A DNA stretch of 64,000 nt from Macrococcus brunensis. Lineage in GTDB: Bacteria; Bacillota; Bacilli; Staphylococcales; Staphylococcaceae. The position numbers were made by a program, and so were the translations under genes. The notes below the pieces were generated by a model, which was not told the origin of the DNA, made no database searches, and saw only the letters and a list, made by a program, of their open reading frames with translations. Below, piece after piece: positions 1 to 11,174 of this stretch. Position 1 is the stretch's first letter. Each line of letters opens with the position of its first letter. The stretch is from NCBI RefSeq assembly GCF_004359615.1, contig NZ_SCWA01000005.1, forward strand, positions 61,970-125,969, written 5' to 3'.

Positions 1-1
1 A

Positions 2-310
2 GATCCTCAATCAGAGGAAGTCTTGAAGATGTTTCATCCCATCTATACATACAAACAGAAATGGGTGAAAGACTTCACTGCTAAAAAATTGCTTCATCCT
101 ATATTTGAAAACGGCGAGTTTGTTTACGACCAGCCTTCACTTGAAACAATCAGACAGTATCATCAGGATAATCTTGAACTGATCTGGGAAGAAACGAAGC
201 GTTATATGAATCCTGAAGAGTACCCGGTGGATTTAAGTACAGCATGCTGGGAAAATAAAAACCACAAAATTCATGAAGTGGCAGATCGCATAAAGGAGTG
301 GGAATCATGA
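2..310 (+). CDS. pncB: Nicotinate phosphoribosyltransferase, C-terminal part
   Basis: This is the 3' end of a gene that enters from the left edge; the frame is open from base 2, and the TTG at 23 is not a credible start. The enzyme joins nicotinate to PRPP to form nicotinate mononucleotide in the NAD salvage pathway. The visible 102 residues match the C-terminal region of staphylococcal PncB, including the stretch [14 protein letters not shown] and a [16 protein letters not shown] tail as I recall the family. Its stop overlaps the ATG of nadE (ATGA at 307-310), so the two NAD genes are translationally coupled. The identification rests on both the sequence and the nadE neighbour. Confidence 0.9.
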   Translation, partial: DPQSEEVLKMFHPIYTYKQKWVKDFTAKKLLHPIFENGEFVYDQPSLETIRQYHQDNLELIWEETKRYMNPEEYPVDLSTACWENKNHKIHEVADRIKEWES

Positions 311-1131
311 CATTACAAGATCAGATTATCGCAGAATTAAAAGTAAAACCTTCTATAAACGTTGAAGAGGAAACAAGAGTCATTCTTGATTTTATGAAGA
401 ATTATCTGAAAAGCTATCCATTTATGAAATCGATGGTGCTTGGTATTTCTGGCGGACAGGATTCAACACTTGCCGGTAAACTGGCGCAGATGGCTGTTGA
501 TGAACTGAACGCGGAAGGTGGAGATTATCAGTTTATTGCTATCCGCCTGCCTTATGGTACACAAAAAGATGAACAGGACTGTCAGGATGCCTTGGACTTT
601 ATCAATGCATCTAAAGAATTGACTGTTAACATCAAACCGAGTGTGGAAGCAAGTCTTGAAGCACTTAAAAATGCCGGTATACAGCTTACAGATTTCCAGA
701 AAGGGAATGAAAAAGCGCGTGAACGTATGAAAGTTCAGTATTCTGTTGCTGCAGCAAACAGTGGTATCGTGCTGGGTACCGATCATGCAGCTGAGAGTAT
801 CACAGGTTTCTATACAAAATTTGGTGATGGAGGCGCAGATATTCTGCCGCTTGCCGGACTGAATAAACGTCAGGGGAGAGAGATTCTAAAATATTTAGGT
901 TGTCCTGAACATCTCTATAATAAAAAACCGACGGCAGATTTAGAGGAAGATAAGCCGCAGTTACCAGATGAAGTGGCACTCGGTGTGACTTACGAAGCCA
1001 TTGACCATTATCTTGAAGGACAGGAAGTTAATGAACAAGATAGAAAAGTAATTGAAGGACATTTCCTGAAAACGCAGCATAAGCGTATGATGCCTATTAC
1101 AAGATTTAGCGTGCATGAACTCATCCGCTAG
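307..1131 (+). CDS. nadE: NH3-dependent NAD(+) synthetase
   Basis: Converts nicotinate adenine dinucleotide to NAD with ATP and ammonia, the last step of NAD synthesis in the cytosol. At 274 residues it has the usual length of the single-domain, ammonia-using form and lacks an N-terminal glutaminase domain. The ATP-pyrophosphatase P-loop SGGQDS is at residues 48-53, and GTDHAAES and [11 protein letters not shown] follow in family order. I chose ATG 307 because AAAGGAG at 292-298 sits at good distance and the start overlaps the pncB stop; a GTG at 298 would lie inside the ribosome binding site. It forms an operon with pncB. Confidence 0.95.
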   Translation: MTLQDQIIAELKVKPSINVEEETRVILDFMKNYLKSYPFMKSMVLGISGGQDSTLAGKLAQMAVDELNAEGGDYQFIAIRLPYGTQKDEQDCQDALDFINASKELTVNIKPSVEASLEALKNAGIQLTDFQKGNEKARERMKVQYSVAAANSGIVLGTDHAAESITGFYTKFGDGGADILPLAGLNKRQGREILKYLGCPEHLYNKKPTADLEEDKPQLPDEVALGVTYEAIDHYLEGQEVNEQDRKVIEGHFLKTQHKRMMPITRFSVHELIR

Positions 1132-1188
1132 TCTTGTGCTACCTCTTAATCTCTGATAGAATGCCTATGAATTAGGAGGTGCTATTGA

Positions 1189-1746
1189 ATGGATAATCCA
1201 TGGATTATGGTTGCTGTTATCTTTTTTATTAATATTATTTATGTCACATGTCTGACCATGCGGACGATCCTGACTTTAAAAGGTTATCGTTACCTGGCAG
1301 CAGGTGTCTCAGTCATTGAAGTTCTGGTCTATGTTGTAGGGCTTGGACTTGTCATGAAGAATCTGGATAATATCTGGAATGTGCTGGCTTATGCATTCGG
1401 TTTTGGCGTAGGGATTATAGTAGGGATGAAACTAGAAGAGAAAATCGCGCTCGGTTATATCGTTGTCAATGTGACAACTGCTGAATACGAACTTGATATC
1501 CCGCATACACTCCGCGACTTAGGCTATGGCGTGACGCATTACGCGGCGCACGGACGTGATGGTCATCGTATGATCATGCAGATTTTAACGCCACGTAAAT
1601 ATGAAATCAAGTTGACTGAAACAATCAGACTGCTTGACCCGAAAGCGTTTATCATCGCTTATGAGCCGAAGAATATTCACGGTGGATTCTGGGTGAAAGG
1701 TGTCCGCAGTAAAAAACTGCGTGCATATGATACAGATGAAATTTGA
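1189..1746 (+). CDS. UPF0316 / DUF2179 membrane protein (YebE-like)
   Basis: A 185-residue conserved Firmicutes membrane protein of unknown function. Three hydrophobic segments fill roughly residues 5-25, 35-57 and 62-80; a soluble C-terminal domain with a ferredoxin-like DUF2179 pattern follows ([23 protein letters not shown] region). An AGGAGGT ribosome binding site precedes ATG 1189. The small NETI-motif gene starts inside its last codons, an arrangement like yebE-yebG of Bacillus subtilis, which suggests a shared role. No catalytic residues are evident. Confidence 0.85.
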   Translation: MDNPWIMVAVIFFINIIYVTCLTMRTILTLKGYRYLAAGVSVIEVLVYVVGLGLVMKNLDNIWNVLAYAFGFGVGIIVGMKLEEKIALGYIVVNVTTAEYELDIPHTLRDLGYGVTHYAAHGRDGHRMIMQILTPRKYEIKLTETIRLLDPKAFIIAYEPKNIHGGFWVKGVRSKKLRAYDTDEI

Positions 1747-1906
1747 GGTCGCTGAAAATGAGACAATTGCTGAGTGCCTCGCACGCATGAAAAAAGAGGG
1801 TTTTACGCCCGTGAAACGAATGGAGAAGCCTATCTTCCATGAGACAGATAAAGGCATTGAAGTTCTGCGTCAGCAGATCATCTTTGTCGGCAAAAAAATA
1901 GATTAA
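1736..1906 (+). CDS. NETI motif-containing small protein (YebG-like)
   Basis: A 56-residue protein starting at the ATG at 1736, inside the end of the UPF0316 gene in another frame (overlap 11 bases). The name-giving NETI tetrapeptide is at residues 8-11, followed by [10 protein letters not shown] and RMEKPIF, which are the conserved parts of this family as I know it. The frame is open further upstream to 1700, but homologues begin at MKFEV. It is translationally coupled to the membrane protein and is followed by a strong terminator. Function unknown. Confidence 0.8.
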   Translation: MKFEVAENETIAECLARMKKEGFTPVKRMEKPIFHETDKGIEVLRQQIIFVGKKID

Positions 1907-1909
1907 CAG

Positions 1910-1937
1910 ACCTATCTGCTTAGCAGATAGGTTTTTT
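1910..1937 (+). terminator. Rho-independent terminator after the NETI gene
   Basis: ACCTATCTGC pairs perfectly with GCAGATAGGT around a TTA loop, followed by TTTTTT. It ends the UPF0316-NETI unit before purB. Confidence 0.9.
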
Positions 1938-2038
1938 GCATTAAATTCCGTACATTTAATTATTTTTAATATTTAATGTACGTATCTAATAAAATTTGTT
2001 ATACTTGAGGCGACTACTAATCAGATAGGAGAATACGG

Positions 2039-3334
2039 ATGATTGAACGTTACTCAAGAAAAGAAATGGCTGATATTTGGAGTGAGCAGAACCGTTTTGA
2101 AGCATGGCTGGAAGTAGAAATCTTAGCATGTGAAGCTTGGAGCAAGTTAGGTGTGATTCCTGAAGAAGACGTCAAACTGATTCGTCAGAATGCACGCGTA
2201 GATGTTGAACGTGCAAAAGAAATCGAACTTGAAACTCGTCATGATGTGGTTGCTTTTACGCGTCAGGTCAGTGAAACACTCGGAGAAGAACGTAAATGGG
2301 TACATTACGGTCTGACAAGTACAGATGTGGTTGATACAGCACTTAGCTACGTTATTAAGCAGGCGAATGACATCATCGAGAAGGATCTTGAACGCTTTAT
2401 CGAAGTGTTAAGAGTCAAAGCACTGAAATACAAGAATACGCTTATGATGGGACGTACACACGGTGTGCATGCAGAACCTACAACATTCGGTCTGAAAATG
2501 GCACTCTGGTATATGGAAATGCAGCGTAACATGAAACGTTTCAAAGAAGTTCGTAAAGAAATCGAAGTGGGTAAAATGAGCGGCGCAGTCGGCACATTTG
2601 CGAATATCCCGCCAGAAATTGAAGCGTATGTCTGCAAAGAACTGGGCATCGATTTTGCTGAAATTTCAACACAGACATTACAACGTGACCGTCATGCTTA
2701 TTATGTTGCAACACTTGCTTTAATCGCAACATCACTCGAGAAATTTGCTGTTGAAGTTCGTAACCTTCAGAAAACAGAAACACGTGAAGTAGAAGAAGCA
2801 TTTGCTAAAGGACAGAAAGGTTCTTCAGCAATGCCGCATAAACGTAATCCGATCGGTTCAGAGAACATCACAGGTATCGCACGTGTTATCCGTGGCTATG
2901 TGACGACAGCTTATGAAAACGTACCATTATGGCATGAACGTGACATCTCACATTCATCAGCAGAACGTATCATGTTGCCAGACGTGACGATTGCACTTGA
3001 CTACGCATTAAACCGTTTTGCTAACATCATCGAGAACTTAACGGTTTACGAAGAAAACATGAAACGTAACATGAATAAGACATTCGGTTTAATTTATTCA
3101 CAACGCGTCATGCTGACATTGATCGACAAAGGCATGGTACGTGAAGAAGCATACGACTTAGTACAGCCGAAAGCAATGGAATCATGGCAGACAGAAACAC
3201 CATTCCGTGAATTAATTGAAAAAGAAGATAAAATCACAGAGCTGCTCTCACCAGCAGAACTGGATGAATGTTTCAATGAAAACCATCACCTGAACCAAGT
3301 GGACACATTGTTCAAGCGTGCAGGATTAGAATAA
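2039..3334 (+). CDS. purB: Adenylosuccinate lyase
   Basis: Catalyses two fumarate-releasing steps of purine synthesis: SAICAR to AICAR, and adenylosuccinate to AMP. The 431-residue length is typical. The fumarase/aspartase superfamily signature [11 protein letters not shown] lies near residues 260-270 on the flexible catalytic loop, and TSTDVVDTA and [10 protein letters not shown] supply the other active-site regions. AGGAGA at about 2027 precedes ATG 2039. As in staphylococci, purB stands alone, away from the main pur operon, between the nadE region and pcrB. A terminator follows directly. Confidence 0.97.
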   Translation: MIERYSRKEMADIWSEQNRFEAWLEVEILACEAWSKLGVIPEEDVKLIRQNARVDVERAKEIELETRHDVVAFTRQVSETLGEERKWVHYGLTSTDVVDTALSYVIKQANDIIEKDLERFIEVLRVKALKYKNTLMMGRTHGVHAEPTTFGLKMALWYMEMQRNMKRFKEVRKEIEVGKMSGAVGTFANIPPEIEAYVCKELGIDFAEISTQTLQRDRHAYYVATLALIATSLEKFAVEVRNLQKTETREVEEAFAKGQKGSSAMPHKRNPIGSENITGIARVIRGYVTTAYENVPLWHERDISHSSAERIMLPDVTIALDYALNRFANIIENLTVYEENMKRNMNKTFGLIYSQRVMLTLIDKGMVREEAYDLVQPKAMESWQTETPFRELIEKEDKITELLSPAELDECFNENHHLNQVDTLFKRAGLE

Positions 3335-3346
3335 TCAATCATGAAG

Positions 3347-3379
3347 ACCCTTGTGAACATTGAGTTCATAAGGGTTTTT
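3347..3379 (+). terminator. Rho-independent terminator after purB
   Basis: ACCCTTGTGAAC pairs with GTTCATAAGGGT (one G-T pair) and runs into TTTTT. Confidence 0.85.
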
Positions 3380-3443
3380 GTCTGTTCTGAATAAAACAAA
3401 AAGATACTAAATAAAAATGGCTCACTTCTAAATTTTACTATTT

Positions 3444-3472
3444 TTAACATTTTAGTTGTGGTACGCTAAACT
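3444..3472 (+). promoter_or_regulatory. Candidate sigma-A promoter for a small RNA
   Basis: TTAACA at 3444-3449, a 17-base spacer and TAAACT at 3467-3472. Each hexamer differs from consensus at one or two positions. It lies in the purB-downstream gap and would start transcription near 3479. Confidence 0.4.
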
Positions 3473-3478
3473 TAATAC

Positions 3479-3608
3479 TAGCAATGATGTATTCTTTTTT
3501 AGAGCAAGGAAGATGAAAGAAACAGTTTAGCGATAAATGGACGACTAAAAAAGGTCAGTTGTAATTAGTAAAAAGTTGACCTCTGGCACTGCTGCAGAGG
3601 TCTTTTTT
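3479..3608 (+). ncRNA. Candidate small RNA or attenuator
   Basis: A stretch of about 130 bases without a credible reading frame, between purB and the next gene. It has a possible promoter at its left end and a clear terminator at its right end (GACCTCTG / CAGAGGTC, then TTTTTT). An upstream GGTCA at 3553-3557 could pair with TGACC at 3577-3581, which shares bases with the terminator stem, so two mutually exclusive folds are possible. I do not recognise a known RNA family, T-box or riboswitch in it. It could be a trans-acting RNA, or a leader whose terminator gates the small gene at 3690. Confidence 0.4.
3578..3608 (+). terminator. Rho-independent terminator of the candidate RNA
   Basis: Eight-base stem GACCTCTG / CAGAGGTC around a nine-base loop, followed by TTTTTT. 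The 5' arm overlaps a possible alternative pairing with GGTCA at 3553. Confidence 0.8.
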
Positions 3609-3689
3609 CATCTGCACTTACTATATTTTTTAGACATTTTAATGTATTATACTTATTAAATGAAATGATATATGAGTGAGGTGAGAGCA

Positions 3690-3926
3690 GTGAATCAGGA
3701 GAATGTTGAAACAATTCTGAACCATATTGATAACAATGAACCAGTGACAACGAGTGGACTGAATTTAGAGCGCGAAGAAGTGGGAGATGCGCTTTCTTAT
3801 ATTAAAAAGAATAAGCTGGCAGAGGATATTCTGCTTAGAAAAGTAGAAGATACTTATACGATGATGGATGCGAGTACAGCTTACTTAACACCGAAAGGTA
3901 AAGAGCACATAACTGACCATGAATAA
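3690..3926 (+). CDS. Small conserved protein, winged-helix-like
   Basis: A 78-residue soluble protein that I do not recognise firmly. The preferred start is GTG 3690, with GAGGTGAG just upstream; an ATG at 3672 in the same frame has no ribosome binding site. The C-terminus TAYLTPKGKEHI resembles the wing end of small winged-helix proteins such as the YjcQ type, and the N-terminal half is predicted helical. It precedes the YerC-like regulator, and a DNA-binding role is only inference. It sits after the candidate RNA and may be read from it. Confidence 0.65.
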   Translation: MNQENVETILNHIDNNEPVTTSGLNLEREEVGDALSYIKKNKLAEDILLRKVEDTYTMMDASTAYLTPKGKEHITDHE

Positions 3927-3988
3927 TACTGTACTTCAGTCCAGTAGTGCGTTAAACTTAGACTATATCTTTCAAGGGGATGAACGGA

Positions 3989-4285
3989 ATGCAAATTGAA
4001 AAATTAAGAGGGAAGCGTCTTGATGATTTATTCGATGCAATTCTTGCTCTCGAAAATCGTGAAGAATGCTACCAGTTTTTTGATGACTTATGTACGGTGA
4101 ATGAATTACATTCATTATCACAACGTATGCAGGTCGCTAAGATGATCAAGCAAGGTCATACTTATGCAACAATTGAAAAAGAGTCAGGTGCGTCTACTGC
4201 GACTATTTCACGGGTGAAACGCTCATTACAATGGGGAAATGATGCGTACACGATGGTGATGGAACGTCTGGGCGAAGAACAGTAA
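3989..4285 (+). CDS. YerC/YecD family TrpR-like DNA-binding protein
   Basis: A 98-residue homologue of B. subtilis YerC, a member of the Trp repressor superfamily. The helix-turn-helix is visible near residues 57-80 (QGHTYATIEKESGASTATISR), preceded by LHSLSQRMQVAKM, the family's conserved core. I start it at ATG 3989 because AAGGGGA at 3974-3980 is well spaced; the ATG at 3980 overlaps that site. yerC also lies just upstream of pcrB-pcrA-ligA in Bacillus, which supports the assignment. Its regulon is not known to me. Confidence 0.85.
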   Translation: MQIEKLRGKRLDDLFDAILALENREECYQFFDDLCTVNELHSLSQRMQVAKMIKQGHTYATIEKESGASTATISRVKRSLQWGNDAYTMVMERLGEEQ

Positions 4286-4290
4286 AAAAA

Positions 4291-4320
4291 TGGTACTGAA
4301 TTGATTCAGTACCATTTTTA
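4291..4320 (+). terminator. Rho-independent terminator after the YerC-like gene
   Basis: Perfect stem TGGTACTGAA / TTCAGTACCA with TTGA loop, then TTTTTA. Confidence 0.9.
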
Positions 4321-4350
4321 TTTTATAATGAAGTCGAAATGAGGGCTATC

Positions 4351-5022
4351 ATGAAAAGATTATTAATCGCAGGATTGGCTGCTTTTTTGCTCGCAGGTTG
4401 CAGTGAACAGTCTGAACAGCATCTGTCAGTGATCGACAATATTAAACAAATCAATCCACTGGAAAAATGGCTGTCTTCAAAAGAGAAATCTGTTGTAGAC
4501 GGTGTCACTTATTATGGCGATACGATTATCGTCAATAAATCAATCAGTCTGCCGGCAGATTATGCTCCAGGTGAGAATGCTGAGGCAAGAGCGGCACTGG
4601 ATAAGCTGATGACAGCAGGAACTGCGGAAGGGCTGAATTTTGCCATCAGAAGTGGCTTCAGAAGTTATGATGAACAGGATGTGCTGTATCATAATTATGT
4701 TGCACGAGACGGTAAGGCCGCTGCGGATACTTATAGCGCAGAGCCCGGCCACTCTGAACATCAGACCGGCCTTGCTTTCGACCTCGGTAGCCGTGAGTCT
4801 GTCAAAGATTTCACGATTTCTTTCGGTGACACACCAGAGGGAAAATGGCTCCAGACTCATGCGCAGAACTACGGTTTCATCATACGCTATCCAAAAGGAA
4901 AAGAGCATATTACCGGTTATCAGTATGAGCCTTGGCATATCCGTTATCTGGGTGATGATCTGGCGCAGGATGTCTATAAAAGCGGATTAACGTTAGAAGA
5001 GTATTTTGGGTTAGTCAAGTAA
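4351..5022 (+). CDS. VanY/LdcB-type D-alanyl-D-alanine carboxypeptidase, lipoprotein
   Basis: A 223-residue exported lipoprotein of the peptidase M15B family, which trims the terminal D-Ala from muropeptide stems. The signal peptide ends in the lipobox LLAGC with Cys17. Zinc and active-site motifs are intact: SAEPGHSEHQTGLAFDLG (the S..H..G.A.D pattern) and YEPWHIRYLG (EPWH motif). I start at ATG 4351 because GAGGGC lies 6-7 bases before it and this places the basic KR at the signal peptide start; ATG 4339 is in frame but poorly served. It is a single-gene unit between two terminators, acting outside the membrane. Confidence 0.9.
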   Translation: MKRLLIAGLAAFLLAGCSEQSEQHLSVIDNIKQINPLEKWLSSKEKSVVDGVTYYGDTIIVNKSISLPADYAPGENAEARAALDKLMTAGTAEGLNFAIRSGFRSYDEQDVLYHNYVARDGKAAADTYSAEPGHSEHQTGLAFDLGSRESVKDFTISFGDTPEGKWLQTHAQNYGFIIRYPKGKEHITGYQYEPWHIRYLGDDLAQDVYKSGLTLEEYFGLVK

Positions 5023-5032
5023 GAGAAAGTCA

Positions 5033-5054
5033 GTCAGTCGGACTGGCTTTTTTT
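5033..5054 (+). terminator. Rho-independent terminator after the carboxypeptidase
   Basis: Stem AGTCAGTC / GACTGGCT (one G-T pair, tight loop) followed by seven T. Confidence 0.75.
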
Positions 5055-5112
5055 CGTTATCGTTTCTTTAAAATGCTATAATTATAAATATGTCTTTAAA
5101 AGGAGTTTCTAT

Positions 5113-5805
5113 ATGTATGAGATAAATGACTGGCAGCATGTCTTCAAACTTGATCCTGCTAAAACAATTGATGATGAGTCGTTGCAGCGTCTATGTGAAT
5201 CAGGAACAGATGCGATTATCGTAGGCGGAACAGATGATGTGACGATGGATAATGTGCTCGATTTAATGGCACGTGTCCGTCGCTACACAGTTCCTTGTGC
5301 GCTCGAAATCTCTAATCTTGAGAGCGTGATTCCAGGCTTTGACCGTTATTTGGTGCCAACTGTTCTTAACAGTCCGAACGTCCAGTTTCATAATGGCCTG
5401 TTGATTGAAGCGCTGAAAGCTTATGGTCACATGCTGAATTTTGAAGAGTTCACGATGGAGGGGTATATCGTTCTGAATCCTGACAGCAAGGTCGCAAAGC
5501 TGACAGCAGCAGATACGACCCTGAGTGGTGAGGATCTCTATGCTTACGGGCAGATGATTGAACACTTTTACCGATTGCCGGTCTGTTATGTTGAATACAG
5601 TGGTACATATGGAGAGGTGAAGAAGCTTGCCGAGCTGAAATCAGCGCTTGAGAATACGCGTCTTATTTATGGCGGTGGTATTGAGTCACTGGCACAGGCT
5701 GAAGAGATGTTCCAGTATGCAGATACAATAGTTGTCGGTAACATCATCTACAGCGACCTGAAGAAGGCCCTCGAGACCGTTAAAATCAAAGGAAAGAAAG
5801 GATAA
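5113..5805 (+). CDS. pcrB: Heptaprenylglyceryl phosphate synthase
   Basis: A TIM-barrel prenyltransferase that joins sn-glycerol-1-phosphate to heptaprenyl diphosphate, forming an archaeal-type ether lipid precursor. Its 230 residues equal the usual length. The start of the barrel carries KLDPAKT (residues 12-18), GTDDVT lies on the first phosphate-binding region, and YGGGIES plus [10 protein letters not shown] close the barrel with the glycerol phosphate site. AAAAGGAG precedes ATG 5113. It opens the pcrB-pcrA-ligA-camS operon, the same order as in S. aureus and B. subtilis. Confidence 0.95.
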   Translation: MYEINDWQHVFKLDPAKTIDDESLQRLCESGTDAIIVGGTDDVTMDNVLDLMARVRRYTVPCALEISNLESVIPGFDRYLVPTVLNSPNVQFHNGLLIEALKAYGHMLNFEEFTMEGYIVLNPDSKVAKLTAADTTLSGEDLYAYGQMIEHFYRLPVCYVEYSGTYGEVKKLAELKSALENTRLIYGGGIESLAQAEEMFQYADTIVVGNIIYSDLKKALETVKIKGKKG

Positions 5806-5810
5806 TTCCT

Positions 5811-7955
5811 GTGAATGAATTACTGAATAGAATGAACGAAGAACAGCGTGCAGCTGTCAAAGCGACAGAAGGCCCCCTGCTGATCATGGCAGGTGCGGGT
5901 TCAGGCAAGACGCGGGTGCTGACGCATCGCATCGCCTATCTGATACAGGAAAAAGACGTTAACCCTTATAATATACTCGCGATTACGTTCACGAATAAAG
6001 CAGCAAAAGAAATGAAGGAACGTGTGCAGCATCTGATCGGCGAAGAAGCTGAAGCGGTGTGGATTTCAACATTCCACTCGATGTGTGTCCGCATACTGAG
6101 ACGTGACAGCGATAGGATTGGTATTGAACGGAACTTTACGATTATTGATCCGACAGATCAGCGTTCCGTCATGAAAGAAGTACTGAAGCAGGAGAACATC
6201 GATCCGAAACGTTATGAACCGCGCTCATTACTTGCACAGATTTCAAATCTGAAAAATGAACTGAAGACACCGGAAGATGCTGAAAAAGAAGCGAATGATT
6301 TTATGGCACAGATTGTTGCAAGAGCCTACAAACGCTATCAGTCTATTCTGCTGAAAAATCAGGCGCTGGATTTTGATGACCTCATCATGACAACAATTGA
6401 GCTCTTTGAACGTGCACCAGAAGCCCTGAGCTATTATCAGAATAAATTCCAGTATATTCATGTCGATGAATATCAGGATACGAATAGAGCGCAGTATCTC
6501 TTAGTGAAGATGCTCGCAGAAAAATTTGAAAATATCTGCGTCGTCGGTGACTCTGACCAGTCCATTTACGGCTGGCGTGGTGCGGACATCTATAATATTC
6601 TGAGCTTTGAAGAAGACTATCAGAATGCCCGTACCATCTTCCTCGAGCGTAACTACCGCTCCACGAAAAACATTCTGCATGCGGCGAATGAAGTCATCAG
6701 ACATAATTCAGAACGTAAACCTAAAGCTTTATGGACTGAAAGTGATGAAGGCAGTAAGATCAAGTACTTTAAAGCGCAAAGTGAGCGTCATGAAGCAGAA
6801 TATATCATCTCTGAAATACAGAATAAACAGCGGGAAGGCTACCGTTTAGACGACATGGCTATTCTTTACCGGACGAACGCACAGTCCCGTGTGCTTGAGG
6901 AGACACTGCTTAAATCGAACATCAGTTATACGATGGTCGGCGGTACGAAGTTCTACGACCGTAAAGAAATCAAAGATATTTTAAGCTATCTGAGACTGGT
7001 CGCGAACAGCAATGAAGATATCAGTTTTGCCCGTATCATCAATACACCGAAGCGCGGAGTAGGACCAGGTGCGCTTGATAAGATCACAGTATATGCAGAA
7101 ATGAACGGCCTCAGCTACTTTGACGCGCTTGCAGAAGTGGATTTCATCGGCCTGCCGAAGAAAACGACTGAAACACTCGTCAAATTCTATGATATGATGG
7201 ACGGCTTTATGAAGCAGCAGGAGTTTCTGTCCATTACAGAACTGACGGAACAGATTATGGAGAAGACAGGCTACATGGATATGCTGAAAGCAGATCGAAC
7301 ACTTGAATCACAGTCACGCCTTGAAAACTTGGAAGAGTTTCTCAGTGTGCCTAAGGACTACGAGAAAGATACGCAGATTGAAGAACAGTCACTCGTCAAT
7401 TTCCTGACCGATTTATCACTGGTCAGCGATGTGGACAGTGCAGATTTAGAAGCGGGTATTACACTGATGACTATTCACTCTGCTAAAGGTCTGGAGTTTA
7501 AAGTCGTCTTTATCGCAGGTCTGGAAGAATCTATCTTCCCACATTCGAGAAGTCTGTCAGAAGAGTCAGAAATGGAAGAAGAGCGTCGTTTAATGTATGT
7601 GGCCATTACGCGCGCTGAAGAGCACCTTCATGTTACACACGCTGACTCACGGACACTCTTTGGACGTAGTCAGGCCAACCGCCGTTCTCGTTTCCTGGAT
7701 GAGATTCCTGAAGATCTGCTGGAAGGTAAGAAAACGGTCATCCAGAAAAGAGGATTCTCAAGACGAACAACAAACAATCAACCTGCACCAGGCGAATATA
7801 AAATCGGGGATAAAGTTATCCATAAAACATGGGGTGAGGGTCTTGTCAGCAATGTAACCGATAAAGACGGTTCGCAGGAACTGGATATTATTTTCAAATC
7901 TGTCGGTATGAAGCGTCTGTTAAGTCAGTTCGCACCGATTCAAAAGAAGGGGTAA
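5811..7955 (+). CDS. pcrA: ATP-dependent DNA helicase PcrA (UvrD family)
   Basis: An essential 3'-5' superfamily 1A helicase that unwinds repair and rolling-circle intermediates and clears RecA filaments. It has 714 residues and starts at GTG 5811, five bases after the pcrB stop. Walker A AGAGSGKT is at residues 27-34; the others are in order: [11 protein letters not shown] (Ia), VDEYQDTN (II), [14 protein letters not shown] (III), ERNYRST (IV), [10 protein letters not shown] (V) and VAITRAEE (VI). A C-terminal Tudor-like region ([15 protein letters not shown]) matches the RNA polymerase-binding part of PcrA. ligA follows at once. Confidence 0.97.
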   Translation: MNELLNRMNEEQRAAVKATEGPLLIMAGAGSGKTRVLTHRIAYLIQEKDVNPYNILAITFTNKAAKEMKERVQHLIGEEAEAVWISTFHSMCVRILRRDSDRIGIERNFTIIDPTDQRSVMKEVLKQENIDPKRYEPRSLLAQISNLKNELKTPEDAEKEANDFMAQIVARAYKRYQSILLKNQALDFDDLIMTTIELFERAPEALSYYQNKFQYIHVDEYQDTNRAQYLLVKMLAEKFENICVVGDSDQSIYGWRGADIYNILSFEEDYQNARTIFLERNYRSTKNILHAANEVIRHNSERKPKALWTESDEGSKIKYFKAQSERHEAEYIISEIQNKQREGYRLDDMAILYRTNAQSRVLEETLLKSNISYTMVGGTKFYDRKEIKDILSYLRLVANSNEDISFARIINTPKRGVGPGALDKITVYAEMNGLSYFDALAEVDFIGLPKKTTETLVKFYDMMDGFMKQQEFLSITELTEQIMEKTGYMDMLKADRTLESQSRLENLEEFLSVPKDYEKDTQIEEQSLVNFLTDLSLVSDVDSADLEAGITLMTIHSAKGLEFKVVFIAGLEESIFPHSRSLSEESEMEEERRLMYVAITRAEEHLHVTHADSRTLFGRSQANRRSRFLDEIPEDLLEGKKTVIQKRGFSRRTTNNQPAPGEYKIGDKVIHKTWGEGLVSNVTDKDGSQELDIIFKSVGMKRLLSQFAPIQKKG

Positions 7956-9947
<1,992 letters not shown>

Positions 9948-9956
9948 GGTGAACGT

Positions 9957-11132
9957 ATGAAAAAAGCATCATTACTACTGTTATCCGCCCTGCTACTAGC
10001 AGGCTGCAGTGATAACGGTGACCATAATAATAGTAAGACCAATCAGACAGAAGATGAAAAACAGATTGCGACAGATGCTCAGATTTCAAAGGAATATTAC
10101 CGCACACTTCTTCCGTTTAAGGAGAGCCAGGCACGTGGTCTGACGAGCACGAATATGGCAAGCGCTTATAACGGTGAAGCATTTGAAGATGGGCTACTGA
10201 ATATCAGTCAGAAAGTCTATTCACCAGACGAATACTTCTTCCGCGACGGTCAGCTGCTCACTAAAGAAGCTGTGCAAAGCTATCTTGAACCCCAGTTCAC
10301 GAAAGAAGAAATTGATGCGATGGATGAAGATACACGAATCGAACGAAATGCTTACGCGAATTTCGGGTTAAACCCATCTCACAAAGGTGAAACGGATCCC
10401 GTTAAAATTGCTCAGAACTCACCTGCTTACTTATCTCACATTCTGGAGCAGGACTTCTATACTGAAGAAGATGCGAAGAAAGACAAACTGTCTGGCATGA
10501 CGATTGGTCTCGCGATGAACAGCGTCTATTATTATCAGAAAGAACAGTACGGCGAAGTATACAGCCAGAAGCTTGATCCGAAGATCAGTGCCGCAAAAGG
10601 AAAAGAGATGGCGGATGAAATATTGTCACGTCTAAGAGTGAAGTCGGAACTGAAAGACTTGCCGATTACTTTTGCAATATTTGTTCAGTCATCAGCGGAA
10701 AGCATTACGCCAGGTCATTTTGTCGCATATGGAACGAGCGATAAAGGAGATAACATCAAGAAGTGGACAAGTATAGACGAAGACCATATGCTCTTGCCTT
10801 CTGCTGAAGCTGAAAAGATTGATGAAGGTCTGAATAATAACTTTAAACAGTTTAATGAGTCGCTCAGTAACTATTTCCCGAACTTCACACAGGCGATAGG
10901 CTCTGCACATGTAGTGGATAAGAAAATCAGTTCACTGACTATCAGTATCCCGCTTGATTACTTCGGCAAAGCTGAAGTAATTGGTGTCACTCAGCATATT
11001 GCAGACCAGTCTAAGAAGTATTTTGATGGCCTGGATAGCTACGAGATTTCTGTTGTCGATAACAACAAACCACTTGCCCTGATTACGAAGGAAAAAGGCA
11101 GTGACCAGAATATTCATATTTACCAGCAATAA
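9957..11132 (+). CDS. camS: CamS family sex-pheromone-type lipoprotein
   Basis: A 391-residue lipoprotein with signal peptide MKKASLLLLSALLLAGC and lipid-carrying Cys17. It matches staphylococcal CamS, whose processed signal peptide gives the pheromone cAM373-like activity in S. aureus; the mature protein's role is unclear. The order pcrB-pcrA-ligA-camS is conserved in staphylococci. AAGGTGA precedes ATG 9957, and a shared terminator separates it from putP on the other strand. Whether this species' signal peptide makes an active pheromone cannot be told from here. Confidence 0.9.
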   Translation: MKKASLLLLSALLLAGCSDNGDHNNSKTNQTEDEKQIATDAQISKEYYRTLLPFKESQARGLTSTNMASAYNGEAFEDGLLNISQKVYSPDEYFFRDGQLLTKEAVQSYLEPQFTKEEIDAMDEDTRIERNAYANFGLNPSHKGETDPVKIAQNSPAYLSHILEQDFYTEEDAKKDKLSGMTIGLAMNSVYYYQKEQYGEVYSQKLDPKISAAKGKEMADEILSRLRVKSELKDLPITFAIFVQSSAESITPGHFVAYGTSDKGDNIKKWTSIDEDHMLLPSAEAEKIDEGLNNNFKQFNESLSNYFPNFTQAIGSAHVVDKKISSLTISIPLDYFGKAEVIGVTQHIADQSKKYFDGLDSYEISVVDNNKPLALITKEKGSDQNIHIYQQ

Positions 11133-11172
11133 AAAAAGTCTTGTCCCCGGTTTGGGGACAAGACTTTTTTTG
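11131..11172. terminator. Bidirectional terminator between camS and putP
   Basis: GTCTTGTCCCC pairs with GGGGACAAGAC; the stem is flanked by seven A on the left and seven T on the right, so it serves both convergent genes. Confidence 0.92.
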
Positions 11173-11174
11173 TA

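Noticed and set aside
1700..1906. Frameshift between the UPF0316 and NETI genes
   Set aside because: The overlap looks like a split gene at first, but the two are separate families with their own starts, and the same overlap arrangement is normal.
3479..3608. T-box or purine riboswitch
   Set aside because: No T-box sequence, specifier loop or purine aptamer core can be found; only a terminator and a possible alternative pairing are visible.
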